NCBI GenBank assembly: GCA_011800805.1
Contig: MPNW01000289.1
Location: 32,374-96,373, forward strand
Direction: 5' to 3'
Source: Hirudo medicinalis
Taxonomy: Eukaryota > Annelida > Clitellata > Hirudinida > Hirudinidae
Length of the DNA: 64,000 nt
This document shows positions 53,201-62,699 of this stretch, in pieces; the stretch's first letter is position 1; every line of letters starts with the position of its first letter. The notes beneath the pieces were generated by a model that was not told where the DNA came from, ran no database searches, and saw nothing but the letters and a program-made list of their open reading frames with translations. Both the position numbers and the translations under genes were made by a program.

Positions 53201-55214
53201 CAACATTACAATATTATTACAACGACATAATGTTATTACAACAACATAATATTATTACAACGACATAATCTTATTACAACATTACAATATTATTACAACA
53301 TCATAATATTATTACAACAACATAATGTTATTACAACGACATAATATTATTACAACATTACAATATTATTACAACATTACAATATTATACAACATTACAA
53401 TATTATTACAACATTACAATATTATTAAAACATTACAATATTATTACAACATTACAATATTATTAAAACATTACAATATTATTACAACATTATTTTCCAT
53501 TTAAAACAACAAAAATTTCATGAACTCTTAATGTCTTAAAAAGGGAAAGTTTGTTAAATTGAATTCAGAGACTCAAATGATTCCATGTACAGTTCTTTAC
53601 TTCCAGAGAAGTGGATTTGTTTAAAGTTGTCCTTACTTGTTTGAATTAATAATTTAAAAAAACTTTTAATTATTAATTTAATAAAAAATAATTAAATCAT
53701 TAGGAAATGCTGCTTTGTTACACGATAAAGTCTGATAAAAATTAGGTATTCTATCGAAAAGTAAGCTTTCGTCAAAAGCCCCTGTTAAAATGTGATTTCG
53801 TATTCAACTTCTAATTTTAAATTCTCCACCCATTCGAAAAAACTGGTTGAAAGAAGAACTTATGCGATGAAGATCCTAGGATGTGATCCATTCGCACGTT
53901 CAAATAGAAAAGCGAGCAAATGGTTTGTTTTCAAAACTGACAAATTGCCTCTATTCTTGTGCGCTTCTGAGTAGCTGTTCACAGTTGAAAAGCGAACAAA
54001 ACACATCTCAAAGCACCTGTTCCTTGGCTCAGAAGGATCAAACAAACAAATACCGGGACTTACCCATGCAAGGACCTGCCGAAATAACTAAGAACAAAAT
54101 CTGTCTTTTACTGTCCAATTGATTTCAGCACTCTCAAATTAGCCGTCTGCTTTCATGCACCTGAGAATGCACTCATTACATGGAAACCAATCTACGAGTT
54201 TTTTTTAAAAGAATTTTGCAAATATTTCTACAACAATCAAAAGATTTCTTTAATAAATGGTTTAATGGTTATTAACTGTGATAAAATAAAAGATATCGGA
54301 GATCTATTGATCGAAATATTTAAGACATTATGTTGTGACTTAATAAATATTAATGAATAATGTGAATATTCAACAATAATATGAATATTCATCAGTTGGT
54401 CCTCAACTCCATGCAGAAGTACCAACCCAGAGTTCACATCATTAAAGTTTCCGAAAATAACCCCGGACTTTCCCCACTTTCGACTTTCGTTTTTGAAGAA
54501 ATGGAATTCATGGCAGTAACTGCATATCAAAATGAGAAGGTTTTTATTGCATTTAATTGTAATTAATGTTCATTTACTTCTGCGTTTATTCTTTCTAGAT
54601 TCACGGTTCAGAGTATTTTCATTTATTTTTGACTTTGTTGGAATTGTTATTGTTGTCGAAACACGATTTCTTTTTTGCTTTAAATACTGTTTTGAGTTGA
54701 CAGTTTATTTTGGTCCGATACAAAATTAGTACGAACTATTTAAGAAGAATAGATTATTATTAATGGAACGACGTTTTCAGATCATTCAGCGACAAATTAT
54801 CATTAATTATTATTGTTAAACTATAAAATAAAGTACTTTTTATTGAAATTTTCCAATATTTTCAGGTAACTCAGTTGAAGATCGAGAACAATCCATTCGC
54901 TAAAGGATTCAGAATTTCATCTGATTCCAAGACTCCAAAGTAAGCGTAATCTGTTCGTGTTAATTAAATACAATGTAAATAATAAAATAAAATAAATACC
55001 TGAAATTTAATTTTAATCATTATAATTAATTTTATCATTTGCCAGGAAACGTCCTGGTGGAAATTGGAAGCAGAAACCAGTGAAAAGGTGGTCAAAATTC
55101 GATGAGAAAGAGTTACAGGACACAACTGCACAAGTGCGGAACAATACAAGCAACAACAAGGAAACAATAAACAAATCGGATTGTTCGTCTGACAGTGAGA
55201 TTGATGTCGGTTAA
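47266..55214 (+). CDS. T-box transcription factor, frame broken by a one-base deletion in exon 2
   Basis: Nuclear DNA-binding developmental regulator. Exons: 47266-47879, 52547-52813, 54396-54539, 54866-54939, 55046-55214. The T-domain starts at HKLFIELEGKNLWRQFHSFG in exon 1 and continues through GTEMVITKNGRRMFPLP, YIILMDIVPVDQFRYKF, VHPDSPCSG, LNSMQKYQPRVHIIKV, AVTAYQNEK and LKIENNPFAKGFR. At 52680-52682 one base is missing: the code reads GGT AGG CTG where the family expects G-K/R-A-D-P. With one base added, all exon phases agree and the product would be about 422 aa. The rest of the domain is intact with no other stop, favouring a sequencing error or recent allele over an old pseudogene. 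Intron 1 (4.7 kb) has a GC donor. The C-terminus is short and polar, and the stop is followed at once by GAT repeats. The T-box subfamily is not assigned. Confidence 0.88.
49253..49322 (-). mobile_element. SINE-like repeat fragment (family B)
   Basis: The minus strand reads GGGTTGCGAACACGACGCAT followed by an AAGACTGTTACC-like stretch. It matches copies at 52278-52460 and 56096-56200 that share the CGAACACGAC core. Confidence 0.55.
49570..49636 (+). mobile_element. tRNA-like SINE fragment (family A)
   Basis: Contains CGCCTCTC, the B-box-like GATTCGAATCC and GTTGCGGGAGCACC, matching the 5638-5710 element in opposite orientation. It lies in T-box intron 1 and is preceded by TTTATATAACGCC, a motif that also recurs beside the family B copy at 52278-52460. 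Confidence 0.55.
49695..49770 (+). mobile_element. tRNA-derived element with intact T-arm
   Basis: A perfect 5-bp T-stem (TAGGA/TCCTA) encloses GTTCAAA, preceded by an A-box-like CATAGTGTTAAGGC. No acceptor stem of normal length closes it, so a tRNA-derived SINE is more likely than a working tRNA. It lies 60 bp after the family A copy, and the two may be parts of one composite element. Confidence 0.5.
52105..52245. repeat. 12-bp AT minisatellite (TTATATTTTATA)
   Basis: About eleven copies of a 12-bp TATATTTTATAT-type unit lie in tandem about 300 bp upstream of T-box exon 2. The Tyr/Ile/Phe-rich open frames across it are artefacts. Confidence 0.95.
52278..52460 (+). mobile_element. SINE-like repeat (family B) with AGCGC motifs
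   Basis: TTTACATAGCGCC and TTTATATAGCGCTCC motifs are followed by GGGTTTCGAACACGACACAT and TACGACTGTTGCCATT. The latter core is shared with 56096-56200 and 49253-49322. It lies just before T-box exon 2. Confidence 0.6.
53095..53490. repeat. Tandem array of ATTATTACAACATTACAAT-type units
   Basis: About 390 bp of 16-20 bp units alternate two variants (…ACAACATTACAAT… and …ACAACGACATAAT…) in T-box intron 2. The repeats are contiguous with no spacer and no variable segments. Confidence 0.95.
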
Positions 55215-55271
55215 TGATGATGATGATGATGATTATGATGATGATGGTGGTGGTGGTGGTGGTGGTGATGG

Positions 55272-55322
<51 letters not shown>

Positions 55323-55345
55323 CGATGATGGTAATGATGGTAATG
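55213..55345. repeat. (GAT)n/(GGT)n array immediately after the T-box stop
   Basis: ATG/GAT repeats begin at the TAA stop of the T-box gene and contain a pure GGT block, so they fall in its 3' UTR. Confidence 0.95.
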
Positions 55346-55839
55346 ATGGTAATGGATGTTGTGACGATGATGATGACGGTGATACTTCGACTTTTAAACA
55401 TTTGAATTTATTCAGTACTTGTTGTTCAATCAAAAAATTCAGAATGTTTGTTTTTTGACTTAATAAATTTAATTATTAGTTATCGAGTATAATAAATTCA
55501 ATTGCATAGCATTATTAAATATAAAATAGTAAATTACATTAAATATAATAATAGAAATTTTTTATAATAATATTTGTAATAATAATTAAACTAATTAAGA
55601 ATAATATTTTTAATTGTTTTGTGCCTCCTCCTAATAGCATGTTACTTACCCTTGCTAAGAAGTGCCATTTCATTCTTTGGAATAAACTACCGTAATATAT
55701 TGTTTGTTTTTGAAAGAACACTTTTCCAGGTCCTACTAAATTATATTTATATAATAATTTTGAGTTGATTATTTTGCATTTCATAAGCAGAGGTCCAAAA
55801 ACAGTCTGCGGTGCTCTAAGGTCTGCAGGCCAAGGATTT

Positions 55840-56926
55840 TAAGATGTCATATATGGAAATCGATGTAGAGAAGGAATGGACTTTGTGAATTGTCTTTGGA
55901 CTCTCTCAATTTTGTCGATGAGGATTAGGATAGTGGGGATTCCATACAGCTGAGCAGTACTTGAGTTATGACAAAGGTGCAGAATGCCATGGCACTTCGT
56001 TGTCAGAAGGGAAGGATCTGATAAGACGTGATATTGTGGATGCAAAACATATAATTTTATCTGTATGGGCCTTGAGTGTGAGTTTGTCATCAAGCCGAAA
56101 GGGTTGCGATCCTGCGTGCAATGGCAACAGTCGTAATGTGTCGTGTTCGCAAACCATCCTGCAGGAGCATCCACCAGGGAGCGCCCTCGGGTAGAGACAT
56201 AAAAATTGTAGAACGTTTAAAAAGTGCCTTCACATCCTATTCGGATACATAAGGCACTCAAAAGGTAAGCTAAATACAAACACAAAATCTGTCGTTATCC
56301 TAGTGGGGTCAGTGATTGAGCATAGAGAGCATTTGGATGGTGCCAGGTTTGATTGCCACAACTCACTGCATGGAGTGAGCCTCAGAAGCCTTTTGCAGAC
56401 TCCTGTTGTCTGGCAGAAAACAAGCATACAAAACTTGATGTCATCAGCGAACAGATTTGTTGAATGAGACATGTTGACTGTGACATCATTAATAAAGATC
56501 AGAAAAAGATTTTGGCCAAGCACATTGCCTTGGGGAACTCCACTGGTTACACTACTTGAGTCAGATAACGATTTTCCAACACTACAATTTGTGCTCGGCC
56601 GTTGAGGAAGTCTGTCAGCCAAAGCACAATGCCACAAATGCCATAACATTCGAGCTTAAGAACTAGCTTCAGATAAGACATCGAGGCGAATGCTTTCTGA
56701 AAGTCATAATATATGACATCAGTACGTTTGCGATACATAGAACTATAGCCCAGTCATAGACACATTCCGACAGGTTTGTGGACTTTGACTGCAGAAAGAA
56801 ATGTTGGTTGATCAGGTTGTGAGAAGTCAGGAAGGTTATAACTTGCACGTTAATAATCTTTTCTATGACTCTGTGCACGAGGTTTTGACAGTTACGTTTG
56901 AACATGATGGAATGATGTACGATCAC
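55840..56926 (-). mobile_element. Non-LTR retrotransposon (LINE) reverse transcriptase remnant
   Basis: Read on the minus strand across several frames. It shows the reverse-transcriptase landmarks of CR1/Jockey/L2-type LINEs: DVIYYDFQKAF, then SGVPQGNVLGQNLFLIFIND, then the catalytic FADD box (NLFADDIKF), and the downstream LIDKIERVQRQFTKSI segment. Frame changes separate these blocks, so it is a dead copy. It is interrupted by a family B SINE at 56096-56200. The endonuclease domain and the 3' tail are not seen. Confidence 0.85.
56096..56200 (-). mobile_element. Family B SINE-like insertion inside the LINE remnant
   Basis: On the minus strand, TTTGCGAACACGACACAT and TACGACTGTTGCCATTGCA lie where the LINE coding sequence is interrupted between its FADD-containing block and the LDDKLTLKAHTDKI block. 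It must have arrived after the LINE. Confidence 0.6.
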
Positions 56927-56978
56927 AATAATATTGCATAAGATGGTTGACGAATGACTATTACAAAAGCATCTTCAG

Positions 56979-58132
56979 CAGGGGCGGAACTAGAATACTT
57001 TGGCGGGGGAGGCGCATTCTGGAACCTAGACCCCAAGGGGTCAATCCATAAAACGCTTGCTGATACATATACAAGCCGGCGGATATTTTATAGCCACTTT
57101 GCTTGTTGTTTTTTTGAATCGTAAAAATTTAATTATGAAAAGGTCTTTTATATTCAAATTTTCCTCTCAGCTGTATTCCTCTCAGAAAAGTTAATTCTGT
57201 CTGACCGCATGAAAATTCTCTCCATATCACAGAAACTCCCCGAATTTTCTACTGTAATAAACCTCTTACTCCATCTCTAAATCATGCCAGTAACAGTGGC
57301 ACCCATCAGATCATGGATGTTAAACTTTATTTCGTCTATAATAATTACTGACTTCCGTAAAGTCTCCATAATCATCCATATGTTTTGCCCATTCCAGCTG
57401 TCTATCCTCTTTCTTGAGGTATGAGAGTTTAACGGCATTGATATTAATTATGCAACCGCTCTTGAAGATATGAACAAATTGGTACATCAATTTGCATTTC
57501 CAGTTAAAACAAGTAATAAATTTGTTTTTAACTTTATTATAAGATTTTGTAATGATATCTAAATTGTATAATTGTATTTGAGGTTATACAATTCATATTT
57601 AAGAAAGTTATGCGAAAAAATGCGGCGCTCATATGACTAACACTGTATTTCAATAACTTAATGTATGTAAGTAAGGGTTAGTACATTCAGTCTGTCAGCT
57701 AGCATCGTTAGACCGAAGATAAATGTTTAAACTTTCGAAAGTCAAAAAACTTTTCATTGCCAGCTGTTCTGGATGGTCATGTAGGTGAAATGAATAGAAT
57801 CATTCTAACATTTGAACATAAATCATTGTCTGCCCAATAAATAGTAAATAAATTTACAATCTACAAAATTTGATATGCTCGCCCAACATCTTTAACTTCA
57901 TGCCATTTTACCCAACCATTACCTATTTAATAATAACAGTGTTTGAGAAGTTACCAGACTACAACAATGGATCAATAACGACAATTCTAGTAGCTTTAAC
58001 GTAGCTACTAATATTTTAGTCCAAAGTCGTAAATTATTGAAATAAAATAAATTTTTTTAATTAAAATAGATTTTTTATCTTATATTTTAAAAATCACGTG
58101 GGTGGTCATGGCCCGCCCTAAATCCGCCACTG
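56979..58132. mobile_element. Non-autonomous hAT-like DNA transposon, 1,154 bp
   Basis: The left end CAGGGGCGGAACTAG and the right end, read inward as CAGTGGCGGATTTAG, match at 12 of 15 positions. The flanks ATCTTCAG (56971-56978) and AACTTCAG (58133-58140) match at 7 of 8 bases, the target-site duplication size of hAT elements. The interior has no transposase frame, so any mobility would have depended on a copy elsewhere. Confidence 0.78.
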
Positions 58133-58134
58133 AA

Positions 58135-58261
58135 CTTCAGTACTTTTACTTTTAAAGTAACTTTGAAATGCTGATACTTTTTACATTTGTTAACAAATAT
58201 TTTTACTTTTACTTAAGTAAATTTTTGAAGTGTTACTTGTACTTTTACCTAAGTACTGAAG
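58135..58261. mobile_element. 127-bp MITE-like inverted-repeat element
   Basis: The ends CTTCAGTACTT and AAGTACTGAAG are perfect 11-bp inverted repeats, and internal ACTTAAGTA and TACTTTTAC motifs recur. The hAT-like element sits at its left edge, sharing the CTTCAG bases as target duplication. Confidence 0.6.
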
Positions 58262-58371
58262 AGCAGTGCTTTTTACAACATTGGCTTTTAAGTACTCTTT
58301 TGAGTGCTTCGGTTTCATTGTTGGTGGATCTAACTCCATCCCTTGGAAAAAGGTAGTAACCCTAGACGAAA

Positions 58372-58470
58372 ATTAAAACTTTTTATTAATTTGTTAAAGG
58401 ACATGTTACGTTTAAAATAAGAAATAAAAAAAATTAGATCACATCAGTTTTCGTGACAAAACTGCTCCTT
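58372..58470 (+). repeat. Dispersed repeat, copy 1 of 2
   Basis: TTAAAGGACATGTTACGTTT through GTGACAAAAC closely resembles 59085-59180 in the same orientation (similar order, several substitutions). The 600 bp between them has no recognised gene. Confidence 0.65.
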
Positions 58471-59084
58471 TGTTTTGTAAACAAATCTTCAAAATGCCGA
58501 ACTGCCGGTCTGTAGCGTTGGCTCCAACCTCGTGATTTCACAACGAACAAAATGATGCCAAAATCTACTTTCAAAGCTCCCTACCGGTCTCTTAAACAGC
58601 TTATATTGGAGTTTTACATCTTTGGCAGTCTCAAAGTACTTTCCTGGATGCATATCCACTTTACTAATAATTAATTTATGTATTTCTATGTGGTATCCCC
58701 TAGTGCATCCCTTTTCTAATGAAGTCATTTTTATCCTTCTTAACCTTTTTTTATTAGCTCTGAAATCAAAATAATGCATATGTGACTTAACTATATAATT
58801 AATTTATAAAAAAATAAGCAAATTTATATACGTAAGCTTTTAACTTTTAAATGGTGACCACGCCCCCCCCCCTGAGCTCATGAATAATTAAGTGACATCC
58901 GAGAGTCCTGCATTTTTCCTCAGTCATTCATTGCGTCCCAATTTATTTTTATTTAATAATAATAAATTTTACAAAATTTAGTCAAATTTTCAACAACAAC
59001 AAAATTTTTCTCAAGAAAAACAGTGCTGCTTTAAGTAGGTTTTATATCACTTAATTTTTTATTTTTTGGAGACCCCAAAAGAGC

Positions 59085-59180
59085 GAATTTTTTATTCATT
59101 TACTAAAGGATATTTTAAGTTTAAAATAGGAAATAAAAAATTATAGTACATCACTTTTTGTGACAAAACATAAGCCCCTT
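59085..59180 (+). repeat. Dispersed repeat, copy 2 of 2
   Basis: CTAAAGGATATTTTAAGTTT through GTGACAAAAC repeats the 58372-58470 sequence with scattered differences. Confidence 0.65.
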
Positions 59181-60464
59181 TTCTCATCGCCGGCTCCTCC
59201 CTCACGCTCCTTGTACAGCTCCTGCTTATAGCGGCAGCCAGAACGCGACAATGAAGTAATTTAAAGGCTCATAAATTACTTTAAAATGTATAAATACAGT
59301 TTAATTAACGAATTTACGATATTGATAATATGCACCTCTAATAAGTCGAGATAAAATGCTAAACCTGAACCTTTCTCGTTTGATTAGCGTCAATAAACGT
59401 TTCTGAACTCGACTCACAAAGTTTTTGAATCGCTAACCACAATGTAATTAGAAAAAATAACATCAAAGGCGCTGTCAAAAATTTATTTTTTATGGCCAAG
59501 TTTTTCGAGTGGAAACAATATAGCTGACTTTTTTAGTTTTATTGCTATAACTTAACTGATTAAATAATATTGTATAAATATGAGAATAATGAGAATTTTT
59601 TTGTCAATTATTATGTTAATTTGAGTTTGTGAAGAAGGCGCTCTATTTCTCATTACAGGTCGTCCTACAAGTGGGAAGTTAATCCTTCTGGCAGTAATTT
59701 TTGAACAAATAATATTTTAATTAAAATAAATTGTACGCGTTCAAAATTGAAATTCCTGTTTTTATATTTCAGTTCAATAAATTAAAAGAATAAAATAAAT
59801 GCAAACATATTTTTTATTTGCAGATGTAATTGTCAATTTGTATTAATTTGTTATCATTAATTTTAACATTATTTAATAATTTCTGTATTTAGATTCTTTT
59901 ATTTTTAGATAAGTATTTAGCTGTCTTCTGATGGGTCAGACCTTGAGCCTTTGAGGAGCTTGCGATATTTTTGTGTTGCATTCGTTGGTCCGAGTTCCGA
60001 TCAGGTTAGTAGTGGTCGCAATTTGTCGATAATATGGAGTATATGTATTTTTGGCAGAGTAGCAATAGCAATATTGATTTTGTAGATGAAAGACATCGAA
60101 CAAAGACTTTACTGATGAAGTGGAACTCTATTCGATGACTTTAGAGGAACAACTAATTCAAATCAGATTTGCAAAATGTAAAATAATTATTTCGTTGATA
60201 AATATCCACCAGGTCTGGACCTAGATAAGTGGGTCGTAACAAAATTTCACAATTCAACTGGGATATGAAAAATAAGCGGATTGCTTTATAAATATAGTAA
60301 AGAAATTAATGAACCAGAGGATTTAATATAAAGTATTTATAATCAAATCGGAAAATATATTTCTTAAAGGTTTAATCAGTATTTCGACATGTTAAACGAT
60401 ACATGGTACACATTTTAAGAGGATGTTTGCAGTAGAATTTGATCTAATTCTTCTGCACTTTCAG

Positions 60465-60845
60465 GAAAAATTTTAGATTCTGCTTCCAATGTTATGAAAA
60501 ATAATTTAAAATAGATCGACATTTAAATACCTTAAAATGAAATTATGTGACTATTATTTCTCTGCTATTTATTGAAGCAATCCAAAATTCATTTTTATCT
60601 CTTGGTTGAATTTTAATCTGTTTTTGTTAGGAACCACTAAGTTTGGACCCTGACCTGGGTTAGATTTTATTTAATAAAATATGCTTAATAAAGTAAGTGT
60701 TCATGTAGAGTCTGATTCATCTTGCAAGCTATGTCAGTCACCAGTGTGATTACTTGTAAACATCAGCCATGGTGGATAATAAACACTGATAACAGTGATG
60801 GTCCCACTTGTTTGGAATAAATTCACTTTAGGAGATTATGATGAT
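60465..60845 (+). repeat. Duplicated module, copy A (leads into the GAT array)
   Basis: Carries TTCTGCTTCCAATGTTATG, TTTCTCTGCTATTTATTGAA, TTAGGAACCACTAAGTTTGG, CCCTGACCTGGG and TTTGGAATAAATTCA in order. These landmarks recur in copies B and C. Confidence 0.8.
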
Positions 60846-62112
60846 GGTCGAGGCGATGATGATGATGATGATGATGACAATGGTGGTGTTGGTGATGATG
60901 ATGGCGACGGTAATAGCGGTGGTGGTCATGATGATGACAGTGGTGTTTTTAGTGGTCGTGATGATGATGAAGGTGACGACGACGATAATAGCGGTGATGG
61001 CCATGATGACGATGACAATAATAGCGGTAATGATGACGATGATGGCAATGTTGATGACGAAGATGATAATCATTATGATGATTTTAATGATGATGTCAAA
61101 GATGGTGTTGATGTTCATGATGATGATGGTGATGACGACGACAATAGCGGTGATGGTCATGTCGATGGTAGTGATGATGATGAAATTGATGTGGTCATCA
61201 TGATGTCGACGACGATTATAGTGGTGGTCATTATAATGATGACAATGGTGGTGTATTTAGTAGTCGTGATGATGATAGCGGTAATGGTGACGATGATGAA
61301 GACAATGTTGGTGTTGGTGGTCATGATTGATGTCGGCAACGACTATAGCGATGATGGTCATTATGATGATGACAATTGTGATGTTTTTAGTGGTCGTGAT
61401 GATGATAACGACGGTAATAGCGGTGGTGTTCATGATGATGACAATGGTGGTGTTGGTTGTGACGATGATGATGACGGCGAATATAATTGCGGTGATGGTC
61501 ATTTCGATGATAGTGATGATGATGTCGGCGACGATTATAGCGATGATGATCATTATGATGATGACAATGGTGGTGTTTTTAGTGGTCGTGATGATGATGA
61601 AGGTGACGACGACGATGATGGCAATGTTGATGACGATGATCATTATGATGATGACAACGGTGGTGTTTCTGGTCATGATGATGATGATAACGACGACGAT
61701 AATAGCGGTGATGGTCATGCCGATGATAGTGATGATGATGATGGTTGTGGTGATGGTAATGATTGATGTTGGCCACGACTACAGCGATGATCATCATTAT
61801 GATGATGACAATGGTGGTGTTTTTAGTGGTCGTGATGATGATGATGACGACGGTAATAGAGTTGGTGGTCATGATGATGACAATGGTGGTGGTGTTCACC
61901 ATCAGGTGACGATGATGATGACGGCGATGATAATAGCGGTGATGGTCATGTCGATGATAGTGATGATGGTGAAGATGAGGTGGTGGTCATGATGATTACG
62001 ACGATGACAATAATAGCGGTAAATATGGCGATGATGTCAATGTTGATGACGAAGATGATGGTCATTATGATGATGACAATGATTGTGGTGTTGGTAATGA
62101 TGATGAACTGTT
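60837..62112. repeat. 1.3-kb GAT-rich minisatellite with higher-order structure
   Basis: Imperfect GAT/GGT/GAC triplets carry a longer recurring block, TTTTTAGTGGTCGTGATGAT, at about 60944, 61251, 61382, 61574 and 61815. It is followed by AATAGCGGTGATGGTCATG in several copies. Unit spacing varies (about 130-310 bp). The 323-codon Asp/Gly-rich frame at 60795-61766 follows from the three-base period. Confidence 0.9.
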
Positions 62113-62169
62113 CTCTGTATTTTGATGTTTTTCGAATAGAATAGAAATGTCACATTTTCTACTTCTGCA

Positions 62170-62480
62170 CAGGGAACAATTTTAAATTCTGCTTCCATTG
62201 TTTTGAAAACTAATTTAGAAACAGATTTTTTAAAATATATTAATTGAAATTATTTGACTTTTATTTCTCTGCTATTTATTGAAGAAATCCATTCATTTTT
62301 ATATCTGTTGGTTGAATTTTAATATGTTATTGTTAGGAACCACTAAGTTGGGACCCTGACCTGGGGTAGATTTTACATCACAAAAAATGTAAACAAACTC
62401 ATCTAAAATAAATGTTCATGTAGAGTTTGATTCATATTGCAAGTTATGTCAGTTACCGTTGTGATAAATAAATTGTGTGA
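62170..62480 (+). repeat. Duplicated module, copy B
   Basis: Repeats TTCTGCTTCCATTGTTTTG, TTTCTCTGCTATTTATTGAA, GGAACCACTAAGTTGGGACC and CCTGACCTGGGGTAGATTTT in the same order as copy A, directly after the GAT array. Confidence 0.8.
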
Positions 62481-62484
62481 AATT

Positions 62485-62695
62485 ATCTGATTATTTTATT
62501 TCTCTGCTATTTATTGAAGCAATCCACTTTGTCTCTGCTAGTTGATTTATGTTTGGTTTTGTTTAGATTCACTTACCATGGGGCAGATTTCATAAGTTAT
62601 GTGAGTTGTCAGTGTGATAAATAGCTTAATATTATAATAGTTCCATTGGTTTGGAATAAATTCATGTTATGGGATGATGTTGATGATGATGATGA
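62485..62695 (+). repeat. Duplicated module, copy C (shortened, with short GAT tract)
   Basis: Starts again at TTTCTCTGCTATTTATTGAA and ends with TTTGGAATAAATTCATG plus a short GATGAT run, as copy A does before the long array. The middle section is shortened. Confidence 0.75.
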
Positions 62696-62699
62696 ATGG

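Noticed and set aside
53095..53490. CRISPR-like regular repeat pattern
   Set aside because: Repeats are contiguous and AT-only without unique spacers, in an intron of an animal gene. A simple minisatellite explains it.
58489..58779. 96-codon frame as a zinc-finger or THAP-like gene
   Set aside because: No ordered Cys/His pattern. The resemblance to a THAP start on the opposite strand breaks after a few codons.
60795..61766. 323-codon Asp/Gly-rich open frame
   Set aside because: It coincides with the GAT minisatellite. A three-base repeat keeps all frames open, and the neighbouring frames are equally long with Met/Val/Thr composition. No domain or splice context.
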